Shown here: piece after piece, positions 17,800 through 25,954 of the stretch
Layout of the letters: each line of letters starts with the position of its first letter
Numbering within the stretch: the stretch's first letter is position 1
Source: Eubacteriaceae bacterium
GTDB taxonomy: Bacteria > Bacillota > Clostridia > Lachnospirales > Lachnospiraceae
Direction of reading: 5' to 3'
Length of the DNA: 64,000 nucleotides
Assembly: GCA_902362875.1 (NCBI GenBank)
Contig: CABIYF010000016.1
Coordinates: 1-64,000 of the forward strand
The notes under the pieces: model-generated
Databases searched by the model: none
What the model was told of the DNA's origin: nothing
The model's input: the letters and a program-made list of their open reading frames with translations, nothing else
Program-made: the position numbers and the translations under genes

Positions 17800-17838
17800 T
17801 AATGTCAAGAGAACATTTATACAGGAGGATAAGAAACT

Positions 17839-18285
17839 ATGAGTATGATTGATGTAATCCGCAAAGAAATGATGACAGCGATGAAGAATAAGGACAAAGA
17901 GAGAAAAGAAAGTCTTTCTATGTTATTAAGTGCATTAAAAAACGCACAGATCGATAAGAGAGAAGATCTGACAGAAGCAGAAGAAAACACAATTATCGCA
18001 AAAGAGATCAAACAGACAAAAGAGACAATGGATACTTGCCCTGCTGATCGTACAGATATCATTGATGAATGTAAAGCAAGATTAGCAGTTTTAGAAGAGT
18101 TTGCACCAGAGCAGATGAGCGAAGAACAGATCGAAGCTGAGATCAATGCTGTATTAGCAGAACTTGGAATTGATGCGCCAACAATGAAAGACAAAGGAAA
18201 AGTTATGAAGAACCTGATGCCAAGAGTCAAAGGAAAAGCTGACGGTAAACTTGTAAACCAGCTGGTAGGAGCTAAACTTTCATGA
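17839..18285 (+). CDS. YqeY/GatB-like domain protein
   Basis: A 148-residue protein of the YqeY family, which shares the tRNA-binding tail fold of GatB. Family segments include MMTAMKNKDKERKESLSMLLSALKN near the N terminus, LEEFAPEQMSEEQIEAEI in the middle and the C-terminal KGKVMKNLMPRVKGKADGKLVNQLV. A role in tRNA-dependent amidation or tRNA handling is suggested for the family but unproven. The stop overlaps the next start (ATGA). Confidence 0.88.
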   Translation: MSMIDVIRKEMMTAMKNKDKERKESLSMLLSALKNAQIDKREDLTEAEENTIIAKEIKQTKETMDTCPADRTDIIDECKARLAVLEEFAPEQMSEEQIEAEINAVLAELGIDAPTMKDKGKVMKNLMPRVKGKADGKLVNQLVGAKLS

Positions 18286-18815
18286 GAAATATACTGATTG
18301 TTGTCGATATGCAGAATGATTTCATCGACGGAAGCCTTGGAACCAAAGAAGCACAGGAGATCGTAACACCTGTTGCAGAAAAGATCCGCAATTTTGAGGG
18401 TGATATTTATGGAACGCTTGATACGCATGAGGAAGATTATCTTTCCACACAGGAAGGAAAGAATCTCCCAGTGGAACATTGTATCTGTGGAGAAGATGGC
18501 TGGGCATTAAACAGCGAGATCATGCAGGCAATTGCAGAGACAAAAGCAGAAGTCCATAATTTTTATAGAAAAGGAACTTTTGGTTCTATGGAATTGGCAC
18601 AGATGTTGAAAGAAACATATGAAGATCAGGAAGTCGAGATCGAACTGATCGGGTTATGTACGGATATCTGTGTGATATCGAATGCAATGCTGATTAAAGC
18701 AGCACTGCCGGAAGTGAAGGTAAGTGTTGATTCTTCATGCTGTGCAGGAGTGACTCCTGAGAGTCATAGGAATGCATTGGAAGCTATGAAGATGTGTCAG
18801 ATAGAGATAGCATAA
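18282..18815 (+). CDS. Isochorismatase-family cysteine hydrolase
   Basis: A 177-residue cytoplasmic hydrolase. The catalytic triad is visible as Asp in VVDMQNDFIDG, Lys in YRKGTFGS and Cys in GLCTDICVISNA. These features point to the nicotinamidase/isochorismatase superfamily, and the length is typical of small amidohydrolases such as nicotinamidases. The substrate cannot be read from sequence. It is translationally coupled to the YqeY-like gene by a 4-nt overlap. Confidence 0.88.
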   Translation: MRNILIVVDMQNDFIDGSLGTKEAQEIVTPVAEKIRNFEGDIYGTLDTHEEDYLSTQEGKNLPVEHCICGEDGWALNSEIMQAIAETKAEVHNFYRKGTFGSMELAQMLKETYEDQEVEIELIGLCTDICVISNAMLIKAALPEVKVSVDSSCCAGVTPESHRNALEAMKMCQIEIA

Positions 18816-18923
18816 TGTATAAGATTAAAAAAACAAGGTTTTTCAAAGGAAAAAATAGCAGAAGAATGTCAGGTTGATATATCTGAAGTAGAAGAAATCT
18901 TGAAAGAAATAGAAGATTTATAA
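18816..18923 (+). pseudogene. Remnant: C-terminal tail of an Rpn-family nuclease
   Basis: An open frame without a start codon encodes about 34 residues containing QGFSKEKIAEECQVDISEVE, followed by a stop. This helical tail is typical of the C terminus of Rpn-family (PD-(D/E)XK, transposase_31-like) recombination-promoting nucleases. Everything upstream of it is missing. A second, different Rpn fragment lies at 21591-21845. Confidence 0.6.
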
Positions 18924-18950
18924 ATTGAAAAATTAGAATATGGCATAGAT

Positions 18951-18999
18951 AATAATCACAAGTGGTAATAAAAAATTACTGCTTGTGATTATTTCTTTT
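18951..18999 (+). terminator. Intrinsic terminator before the GntR-ABC module
   Basis: AATAATCACAAG (18951-18962) pairs perfectly with CTTGTGATTATT (18982-18993), extended inside by GTAAT/ATTAC, and is followed by TCTTTTA. Confidence 0.8.
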
Positions 19000-19002
19000 A
19001 TC

Positions 19003-19045
19003 TTGACAATTACAAATCAAACTGTATATACTGTACATATACAGT
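19003..19045 (+). promoter_or_regulatory. Promoter and operator of the YtrA-type regulator operon
   Basis: TTGACA (19003-19008) is followed by TATACT (19027-19032) at 18 nt. ACTGTATAT (19021-19029) and ATATACAGT (19037-19045) form a perfect 9-bp inverted repeat with a 7-nt centre covering the -10. This is an obvious autorepression site for the GntR-family regulator encoded next. Confidence 0.75.
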
Positions 19046-19069
19046 AGAACAAAGAAAGGAGAGAATTAA

Positions 19070-19444
19070 GTGAAAATCATAATCAGCAATGTCAAGAATC
19101 AGCCAATCTATGAACAGATTTATGAACAGATCAAGAATCTGATCATTACAGAAGAACTAAAAGCTGGCGAAATGCTTCCATCGATTCGAGGACTTGCGAA
19201 GGATTTAAGGATCAGTGTGATCACAACAAAGAGGGCGTATGATGAGCTTGAGAAAGATGGATTTATTAATTCTGTGGCAGGAAAAGGCTGTTTTGTGGCG
19301 GAGAAGAATCTAGAACTTATCAAGGAGGAGAATTTAAAGAAGGTAGAACAATATTTGGAGAAAGCAGTGAAGCTTTCAAGAACGTGCGGGTTAACAAAAG
19401 ATGATCTGATCGATATGATCAAGATCATTGGAAAGGATGAATAA
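19070..19444 (+). CDS. GntR-family regulator, YtrA subfamily
   Basis: A 124-residue regulator with an N-terminal winged helix (QPIYEQIYEQIKNLIITEEL, then LPSIRGLAKDLRISVITTKRAYDEL) and a short helical dimerisation tail, the YtrA layout. It starts with GTG, with AAAGGAG upstream. The family represses its own ABC transporter operon and is released by cell-envelope stress, often from peptide or lantibiotic antibiotics. It overlaps the ATPase gene by 1 nt. Confidence 0.9.
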   Translation: MKIIISNVKNQPIYEQIYEQIKNLIITEELKAGEMLPSIRGLAKDLRISVITTKRAYDELEKDGFINSVAGKGCFVAEKNLELIKEENLKKVEQYLEKAVKLSRTCGLTKDDLIDMIKIIGKDE

Positions 19445-20295
19445 TGAAGAATGCATTAGAATTACAAAATGTATCAAAGTCATTTACAGGATTTGAAATG
19501 AAAGATATGACATTTTCACTACCAGAAGGTTGTATTCTTGGACTTGTCGGGAAGAATGGGGCAGGGAAAAGTACTACGATTCGTCTGATTATGGATATGA
19601 TTCACAAAGATAGCGGAACAATCTATGTGTTAGGAAAGAATATTGAGGAAGATTTTACAGAGACAAAACAGGATATTGGAGTCGTTCTGGATGAGCCATC
19701 ATTTCCAGAATACGTGACAGCAGACCAGATGAACAATATCATGAAAAATATTTATAGAAACTGGGATGAAAAACGATATTATGAATTGATCGATCAGTTT
19801 GAACTTCCGAAATGGAAAAAGCAGTTTAAGAATTACTCCAAAGGAATGAAGATGAAGCTTGCGATCGCAGTGGCACTTTCTCATCATGCAAAACTACTGA
19901 TCTTAGATGAACCAACGAGTGGTTTAGATCCATTTATGAGAGATGAAATTCTGGATATTCTTTATGAATTTACAAGAGAAGAAGATCAGTCTGTTTTGAT
20001 TTCTTCTCATATTGTCAGTGATCTTGAAAGACTTTGTGATTATATTGCATATATTGATCAGGGAAGTTTGAAATTATATGAAGAAAAAGATCGCCTGATT
20101 GAACAATATGGAATCTTAAAATGTTCCAAAGAAGAGCTGAAAGAATTTGACGAACAGGCAGTCAAAGGGGTAAGAGAAAATCCATATGGAGTTGAAGCAT
20201 TGGTAGACAGATCGAAGATACCGCAAGATTATGAGACAGATACGGCAAGCTTGGAAGAAATTATCGTATTTCTCTCAAAAGGACAGGAAGAATAG
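19444..20295 (+). CDS. ABC transporter ATPase (YtrB/BcrA-like)
   Basis: A 283-residue ABC ATPase. Walker A is GKNGAGKST, the signature is the divergent YSKGMKMKL, and Walker B is LLILDEPTSGLD. The C-terminal extension of about 70 residues is usual for antibiotic or peptide exporters of the BcrA/YtrB type. It should drive the two small permeases that follow. Regulation by the YtrA-type repressor suggests a role in envelope stress or antimicrobial peptide tolerance. Confidence 0.9.
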   Translation: MKNALELQNVSKSFTGFEMKDMTFSLPEGCILGLVGKNGAGKSTTIRLIMDMIHKDSGTIYVLGKNIEEDFTETKQDIGVVLDEPSFPEYVTADQMNNIMKNIYRNWDEKRYYELIDQFELPKWKKQFKNYSKGMKMKLAIAVALSHHAKLLILDEPTSGLDPFMRDEILDILYEFTREEDQSVLISSHIVSDLERLCDYIAYIDQGSLKLYEEKDRLIEQYGILKCSKEELKEFDEQAVKGVRENPYGVEALVDRSKIPQDYETDTASLEEIIVFLSKGQEE

Positions 20296-20309
20296 GAGAA
20301 AGTGTGGGT

Positions 20310-20939
20310 ATGAAAGGATTAATACGAAAAGAATGGTATAGTTTATGGAGTCAGTATCGGATACATATGCTAGCGATGTTTGGGTTAGGAATATTGTTGC
20401 CAATTATAAAAAATACAGATTTCTTTTTTGACGAATCTTTATGGATGTATTGTGCAGGAATAACAATTTTTTATATCCTAATGCATTCAATAGAATATGA
20501 AAAAACATCAAAGTGGGGCATGTACAGGGCAGCACTTCCAATCAAGGGTAGAGAGATAATTTTTTCAAAATATATTTTTGGCTTTGTGATCATGCTGTCT
20601 GCAAGTGTCTTGCTTGTAGCAGGAAGTATGCTTTGTCAGATGATGATAATGGGAAAAATAGATACTTATTTTATCAGGCATATTGCAAAAAATATATGGT
20701 TTACCAGTACAGTGAATATGACAATAGTATTCCCGATTTTGTGTAGATATGGATATGACAAAGGAGGAAGCATTGTATGGCTGATTATATGTATTATGGG
20801 ATTTACTTATCCATGGAAGATAAAGCAGTTTCTATTAAATTTGCCGTTCTCTACCATCACATTTTTTATTCTGTTATTTATCATTTGGTGTTTCTCAGGT
20901 GTATTGAGTTGCAAATTATATGAGAAGCGGAATGATTAA
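20310..20939 (+). CDS. ABC-2 type permease, first subunit
   Basis: A roughly 209-residue membrane protein with about six hydrophobic helices, starting MKGLIRKEWYSLWSQYR, the amphipathic entry seen in ABC-2 permeases. The ATG at 20310 is 11 nt from AGGAG; an in-frame GTG at 20304 is 5 nt away and also possible. It forms a transporter with the preceding ATPase and the next permease. Its base composition is more AT-rich than the ATPase gene by eye. Confidence 0.8.
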   Translation: MKGLIRKEWYSLWSQYRIHMLAMFGLGILLPIIKNTDFFFDESLWMYCAGITIFYILMHSIEYEKTSKWGMYRAALPIKGREIIFSKYIFGFVIMLSASVLLVAGSMLCQMMIMGKIDTYFIRHIAKNIWFTSTVNMTIVFPILCRYGYDKGGSIVWLIICIMGFTYPWKIKQFLLNLPFSTITFFILLFIIWCFSGVLSCKLYEKRND

Positions 20940-20954
20940 TAAGGAGGGCGCAGT

Positions 20955-21578
20955 ATGAAAGGTTTGTGGTTAGAATACAAATATAGGATTATGGAATCTG
21001 GAATTAAATATGTGATTTGGATACTGTTAGGCTTTCAGTTGATCATAGGATTCTTTGGAAGTGGTGTGATCGGAGCGATTCTATCAGCTCTTCTCGTAAT
21101 TCAACTTAATGACACAATGGTTGATGATGAAACATGCGGATGGAATCAATACTGCAAAATCTTACCAATTAGTATAAGTAAACAGGTTGGAATGAGATAT
21201 ATGCTTGGAATTGCAGCGACAGGAATCATGACAGTCATATTTTTGATTGGAAGAGCACTTGGAGTTCTCAATGTCGAAGTTCCTTTTTATGAAGTAAAGC
21301 AAGCGGTTCAATGGATCATAGCAGCAAGTTTCTTATGTATGTCCATTCAGATTCCAATAAATCTTATGTTGCATTTAAAAAATATAAGAAACAGACTTGT
21401 AGGATTGCCATTGATTTTAGTTTGCTATGTGGGTGGACGATTAATCTTTTATGCAATCCGTAAAATACCAAGAATACCGGGAAGTCAGGTGTTTTTAAAG
21501 AATGCAGTAGTGATATCAATAGGAATTGTTTTGATTTCTTATATTGGTTCGGTTTTGATGTGGAAATATAGGAAGTAG
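20955..21578 (+). CDS. ABC-2 type permease, second subunit
   Basis: A 207-residue membrane protein with about six helices, starting MKGLWLEYKYRIMESGIKY. The loop NDTMVDDETCGWNQYCKILPIS matches the conserved cytosolic loop of ABC-2 permeases of this group, which often reads WxxYxxxLPis. AAGGAGG lies before the ATG. The gene ends the GntR-ABC module. Confidence 0.8.
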   Translation: MKGLWLEYKYRIMESGIKYVIWILLGFQLIIGFFGSGVIGAILSALLVIQLNDTMVDDETCGWNQYCKILPISISKQVGMRYMLGIAATGIMTVIFLIGRALGVLNVEVPFYEVKQAVQWIIAASFLCMSIQIPINLMLHLKNIRNRLVGLPLILVCYVGGRLIFYAIRKIPRIPGSQVFLKNAVVISIGIVLISYIGSVLMWKYRK

Positions 21579-21590
21579 CAGCTGGAAGTA

Positions 21591-21845
21591 ATGTTGGAAA
21601 TAGTTTTGAAATTGAATGTGAAAAAAGATGAGAAGGGAGAAGTTACGATGTGTACGATATTAGATGCGGTAGAACAAAAAGGAATTAACAAAGGAAAGAA
21701 GCTTGGTTATAAGAATGGTCAGGATGAAATCTTAAAACTTGTTAAGATTCTAATAGCAAGCAATCGCCTAAAAGATATAGATAGAATATATGAGGATGAA
21801 TCATATAGAGAACAATTAATAAAACAATATAAGATCAGCAATTAA
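21591..21845 (+). pseudogene. Remnant: middle/C-terminal part of an Rpn-family nuclease
   Basis: The 84-residue frame contains TMCTILDAVEQKGINKGKK, the segment that follows the nuclease domain in Rpn-family proteins, then a charged helix and YREQLIKQYKI. The PD-(D/E)XK catalytic domain is absent, so it is probably a decayed 3' part. It lies 12 nt after the second permease gene and may be read through from it. It could be a small functional protein, but I consider that less likely. Confidence 0.55.
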
Positions 21846-21889
21846 TCAGCAAAAGAAATGCAATCTATACTGTCCTAACAACATCATTT

Positions 21890-21955
21890 ATGCTAAAATA
21901 AAAATCGTTTGTAATACGGCAATAAAAATCGTATTACAGATGATTTTTATTTTAC
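21890..21955 (+). promoter_or_regulatory. Long two-step hairpin before the small gene and MATE exporter
   Basis: AAAATAAAAATC (21895-21906) pairs with GATTTTTATTTT (21942-21953), and inside it GTAATACG (21911-21918) pairs with CGTATTAC (21930-21937), separated by symmetric 4-nt internal loops. An extended -10, TGC-TAAAAT, overlaps its left base (TAAAAT at 21894-21899). It may end the upstream operon or form a structured leader for the genes at 21997 and 22221. Confidence 0.5.
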
Positions 21956-21996
21956 AAAATTTTCAAACATAACAAAGAAAGAAGGAAAAACAATAT

Positions 21997-22224
21997 ATGG
22001 ACACATACTACGTCACAAGAATCGAAGAACCAGACTTCGGTTGTGAAGGCCGCCCGGAAGGACAGGAAATCAAAGATAAAGTATATTTAGAAGAAGAAAT
22101 AACGAAGGAAGAAACAATAATCTTCATGGAGGATAAATTACTATACGAAAGAGATATCAATGAAGGAATGAAAGTTGTGATCGATGGAGATGGAAGATTA
22201 CAGAAAGTGGAGGATCGATCATGA
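21997..22224 (+). CDS. Small acidic hypothetical protein
   Basis: A 75-residue acidic protein I do not recognise, beginning MDTYYVTRIEEPDFGCEG. It has no membrane segment. It is translationally coupled to the MATE exporter by a 4-nt overlap (ATGA), which suggests a linked role or simply leader translation. A similar short gene in front of MATE exporters is something to look for in relatives. Confidence 0.65.
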   Translation: MDTYYVTRIEEPDFGCEGRPEGQEIKDKVYLEEEITKEETIIFMEDKLLYERDINEGMKVVIDGDGRLQKVEDRS

Positions 22225-23546
22225 AAGATCTGACAAAAGGAAAGATTTCAACATTGATCTTAGGATTTGCGATTCCAGTATTTTTAGGAAACTTATTACA
22301 GCTTACATACAGTCTTGCTGATACAAGAATTGTCGGAAGTTTTCTTGGAGAGCGATCACTTGCTGCAGTTGGTGCAACGACAACGATCAGTAATTTGATC
22401 GTTGGTTTCTTATTAGGTCTGGCCAATGGATTTGCGATTATTACAGCGCAGAAATTTGGAGCAGGTGATAAAAAGAGAGTTCGAAGATCATTTGCGATCG
22501 CACTTGTGTTAGGAGTGATCGTTTCTGCTATTTTAATCTTGATCGGAACGGTATTTATCAATCCGATTTTAGGATTTTTGAATGTTCCAGGTAAATTATT
22601 TATCGAAGCGAAACAATATATACTGATCATTATCATTGGTTTATGGGTCACGATGTTTTATGATATTTTGATGGCGGTGATGCGTGCCATCGGAGATACG
22701 TTAACACCATTATTGATTCTTGCGATTTCTGTAGGATTAAATATCGTACTGGATCTTTTATTTGTTGCAGTATGGAAAACGGGAACATGGGGTGCGGCAG
22801 CAGCAACTGTGTTGGCACAGTTTATCGCATTGATTATTTGCTGCTTTTATATGATTCATAAGTACGAATTATTACGTCTGAATAAAAATGATTTTAAAGA
22901 TCTGGAATCTAAAATGATCAAAGAAATGCTGGCGACAGGAATGTCCATGGGATTTATGAGTTCTCTTGTGAACATTGGATCACTTACATTACAGACGGCA
23001 ATCAATAAGCTTGGACAGGATATTATCGTGGCACATACGGCAGCACGAAAGATCACAGAAATCTATATGATCATGTTTATGGTATTTGGACAGACAATGG
23101 CAACATTCTGTGGGCAGAATATGGGTGCCGGGAAGTTTGACAGGATCAAAGAAGGAATGAAATTAGCGATCATTTATACATGTGCATGGTCAACATTGGC
23201 AATGATCGCAAGTTATGCCATTGGACCGCAGCTGGTTTATATGGTAACAGGAACCCATAAAGAAGCAGTTATTGCAAATGCAACAAATTATCTGAAGTTT
23301 GATACATTGTTTTATTATGTGACCTGTGTGATCAGTGTCTTAAGAAATGTCATGCAGGGAATGGGAGATCGTATTACACCATTGATTTCCAGCGGATTAG
23401 AGATGGTTGGAAAAGTTGTGATCGCAGCGACATTGGTTCCATGGCTTGACTATACAGGTGTTATTATTGCAGAACCAATCGTATGGTTTATTATGGTAAT
23501 TCCATTGATCGTAGAGATTAGGAAGACACCATTATTTGAAAAATAA
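22221..23546 (+). CDS. MATE-family multidrug/metabolite efflux transporter
   Basis: A 441-residue polytopic protein with about twelve helices in two MatE repeats. The first starts LILGFAIPVFLGNLLQLTYSLADTRIVG and the second near ATGMSMGFMSSLVNIGS. It exports cationic drugs or metabolites by Na+ or H+ antiport. Length is typical of the NorM/DinF-like clostridial group. Its gene overlaps the preceding small gene and is followed by a terminator. Confidence 0.92.
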   Translation: MKDLTKGKISTLILGFAIPVFLGNLLQLTYSLADTRIVGSFLGERSLAAVGATTTISNLIVGFLLGLANGFAIITAQKFGAGDKKRVRRSFAIALVLGVIVSAILILIGTVFINPILGFLNVPGKLFIEAKQYILIIIIGLWVTMFYDILMAVMRAIGDTLTPLLILAISVGLNIVLDLLFVAVWKTGTWGAAAATVLAQFIALIICCFYMIHKYELLRLNKNDFKDLESKMIKEMLATGMSMGFMSSLVNIGSLTLQTAINKLGQDIIVAHTAARKITEIYMIMFMVFGQTMATFCGQNMGAGKFDRIKEGMKLAIIYTCAWSTLAMIASYAIGPQLVYMVTGTHKEAVIANATNYLKFDTLFYYVTCVISVLRNVMQGMGDRITPLISSGLEMVGKVVIAATLVPWLDYTGVIIAEPIVWFIMVIPLIVEIRKTPLFEK

Positions 23547-23564
23547 ATCTTTATAAAAACCCAA

Positions 23565-23598
23565 AAAGCGGAGAATCCATAAAAGGATCTCCGCTTTC
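23565..23598. terminator. Bidirectional terminator between the MATE gene and gdhA
   Basis: AAAGCGGAGAATCC (23565-23578) pairs with GGATCTCCGCTTT (23585-23597) with one bulged A. The A and T flanks allow termination of both convergent genes. Confidence 0.8.
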
Positions 23599-23667
23599 TA
23601 CATACACATGACATTATTTTAATTGAACATTCCGTCCCACGGGAACATTCTTCTTTCTTCTTAAGGA

Positions 23668-25014
<1,347 letters not shown>

Positions 25015-25095
25015 TTATAAGTCATAATGATATGTGTGTTTAAAACAGAGGGTATCTTCTTCAAATGGGTGTTGGCACATCCCAAAAGATAAAAC

Positions 25096-25123
25096 AAAAA
25101 GAGGTCGGAAAACGCCTCTTTTT
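25096..25123 (-). terminator. Terminator hairpin in the gdhA leader
   Basis: AAAAAGAGG (25096-25104) and CCTCTTTTT (25115-25123) pair perfectly. On the minus strand the stem is followed by GTTTT. It lies about 20 nt after the expected gdhA transcription start and about 95 nt before the gene, so full-length gdhA mRNA requires read-through. Confidence 0.6.
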
Positions 25124-25149
25124 CTCAATGACGCCTTTGTCTTAGAATT

Positions 25150-25178
25150 ATTATATAAGATATGGTATAATATTTCAA
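25150..25178. promoter_or_regulatory. Overlapping divergent promoters of gdhA and the GT2 gene
   Basis: On the minus strand TTGAAA (complement of 25173-25178), 17 nt and TATAAT (complement of 25150-25155) make a near-consensus promoter for gdhA. On the plus strand an extended -10, TGG-TATAAT (TATAAT at 25166-25171), would serve the GT2-yfhO operon. The two overlap, so polymerase binding at one should exclude the other. Confidence 0.65.
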
Positions 25179-25207
25179 GAAAATCAATACGCAGGAAGGA
25201 AATTAGT

Positions 25208-25954
25208 ATGAAATCTGTGGCAATGGCCTTTTATAATGGCGCGAAATATATAGATGAGCAAATAAGATCGATTCTTGATAATATGGAAGAGACAGATGAA
25301 CTGATCATTTCAGTGGATGATGCTAGTGATGGATCAGAAGCAATACTTGAGGATTGGGCCCGAAACGACCAAAGAATCCGCATAATTAAAGGACCTGGGA
25401 AGGGTGTCGTAAAAAATTTTGAGAATGCATTTAAGCATTGTCGAGGGGAGATCATCTTCTTATCTGATCAGGATGATGTGTGGAAAAAAAATAAAATGAG
25501 AGAGATTGAGCGTGTATTTGAAGACCCGAAAGTGATGGCAGTTGTTCATGATGCGCAGATTGTAGATGAAAAACTTTCATCTTTAGATCAAACCACTTTT
25601 GAGTGGAGAAATAGCGGAACAGGTTTCTGGAAGAATATGAAAAAGAATTCCTATATCGGATGCTGTATGGCAGTCAGAAGATCCGCAATGAAAAGAATTC
25701 TGCCGATCCCAGATGACATCTGGATTCATGACCAATGGATCGGATTGCTGTCAGAACAACTCGGGAAAGTTGTATTTTTGGAGGAACCTCTTATTTATTA
25801 TCGAAGACATGGGGGAAATGTTACGGAATTGACCCATGGTTCGATCACATCCATGATCAAAAAAAGATATCATATGATCATGGGAATCAATCACCGTGTA
25901 AAAGAATGGAGCAGACATGACAAACAAAATCAAAGACATACTGAAAACTCATAA
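25208..25954 (+). CDS. Family 2 glycosyltransferase
   Basis: A 248-residue GT-A fold glycosyltransferase. The nucleotide-sugar motif SVDDASDGS and the DxD-type LSDQDDVWKKNKM are those of rhamnosyl/hexosyl transferases of GT2. It has no membrane anchor. The start is ATG 25208, preceded by GGAAGGA. Its 3' end overlaps the YfhO gene by 38 nt, so the two act in one pathway, probably modification of a cell-envelope polymer. The sugar and acceptor are unknown. Confidence 0.88.
   Translation: MKSVAMAFYNGAKYIDEQIRSILDNMEETDELIISVDDASDGSEAILEDWARNDQRIRIIKGPGKGVVKNFENAFKHCRGEIIFLSDQDDVWKKNKMREIERVFEDPKVMAVVHDAQIVDEKLSSLDQTTFEWRNSGTGFWKNMKKNSYIGCCMAVRRSAMKRILPIPDDIWIHDQWIGLLSEQLGKVVFLEEPLIYYRRHGGNVTELTHGSITSMIKKRYHMIMGINHRVKEWSRHDKQNQRHTENS

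Noticed and set aside
17790..17803. TGTGCTACAATAAT resembles the left half of the taurine-cluster palindrome
   Set aside because: Only the first half matches; the sequence is explained as an extended -10 (TGC-TACAAT) of the yqeY-like gene.
19070..21578. GntR-ABC module as a bacteriocin immunity locus
   Set aside because: No precursor peptide, modification enzyme or transporter-peptidase gene is nearby; YtrA-type stress regulation is sufficient.
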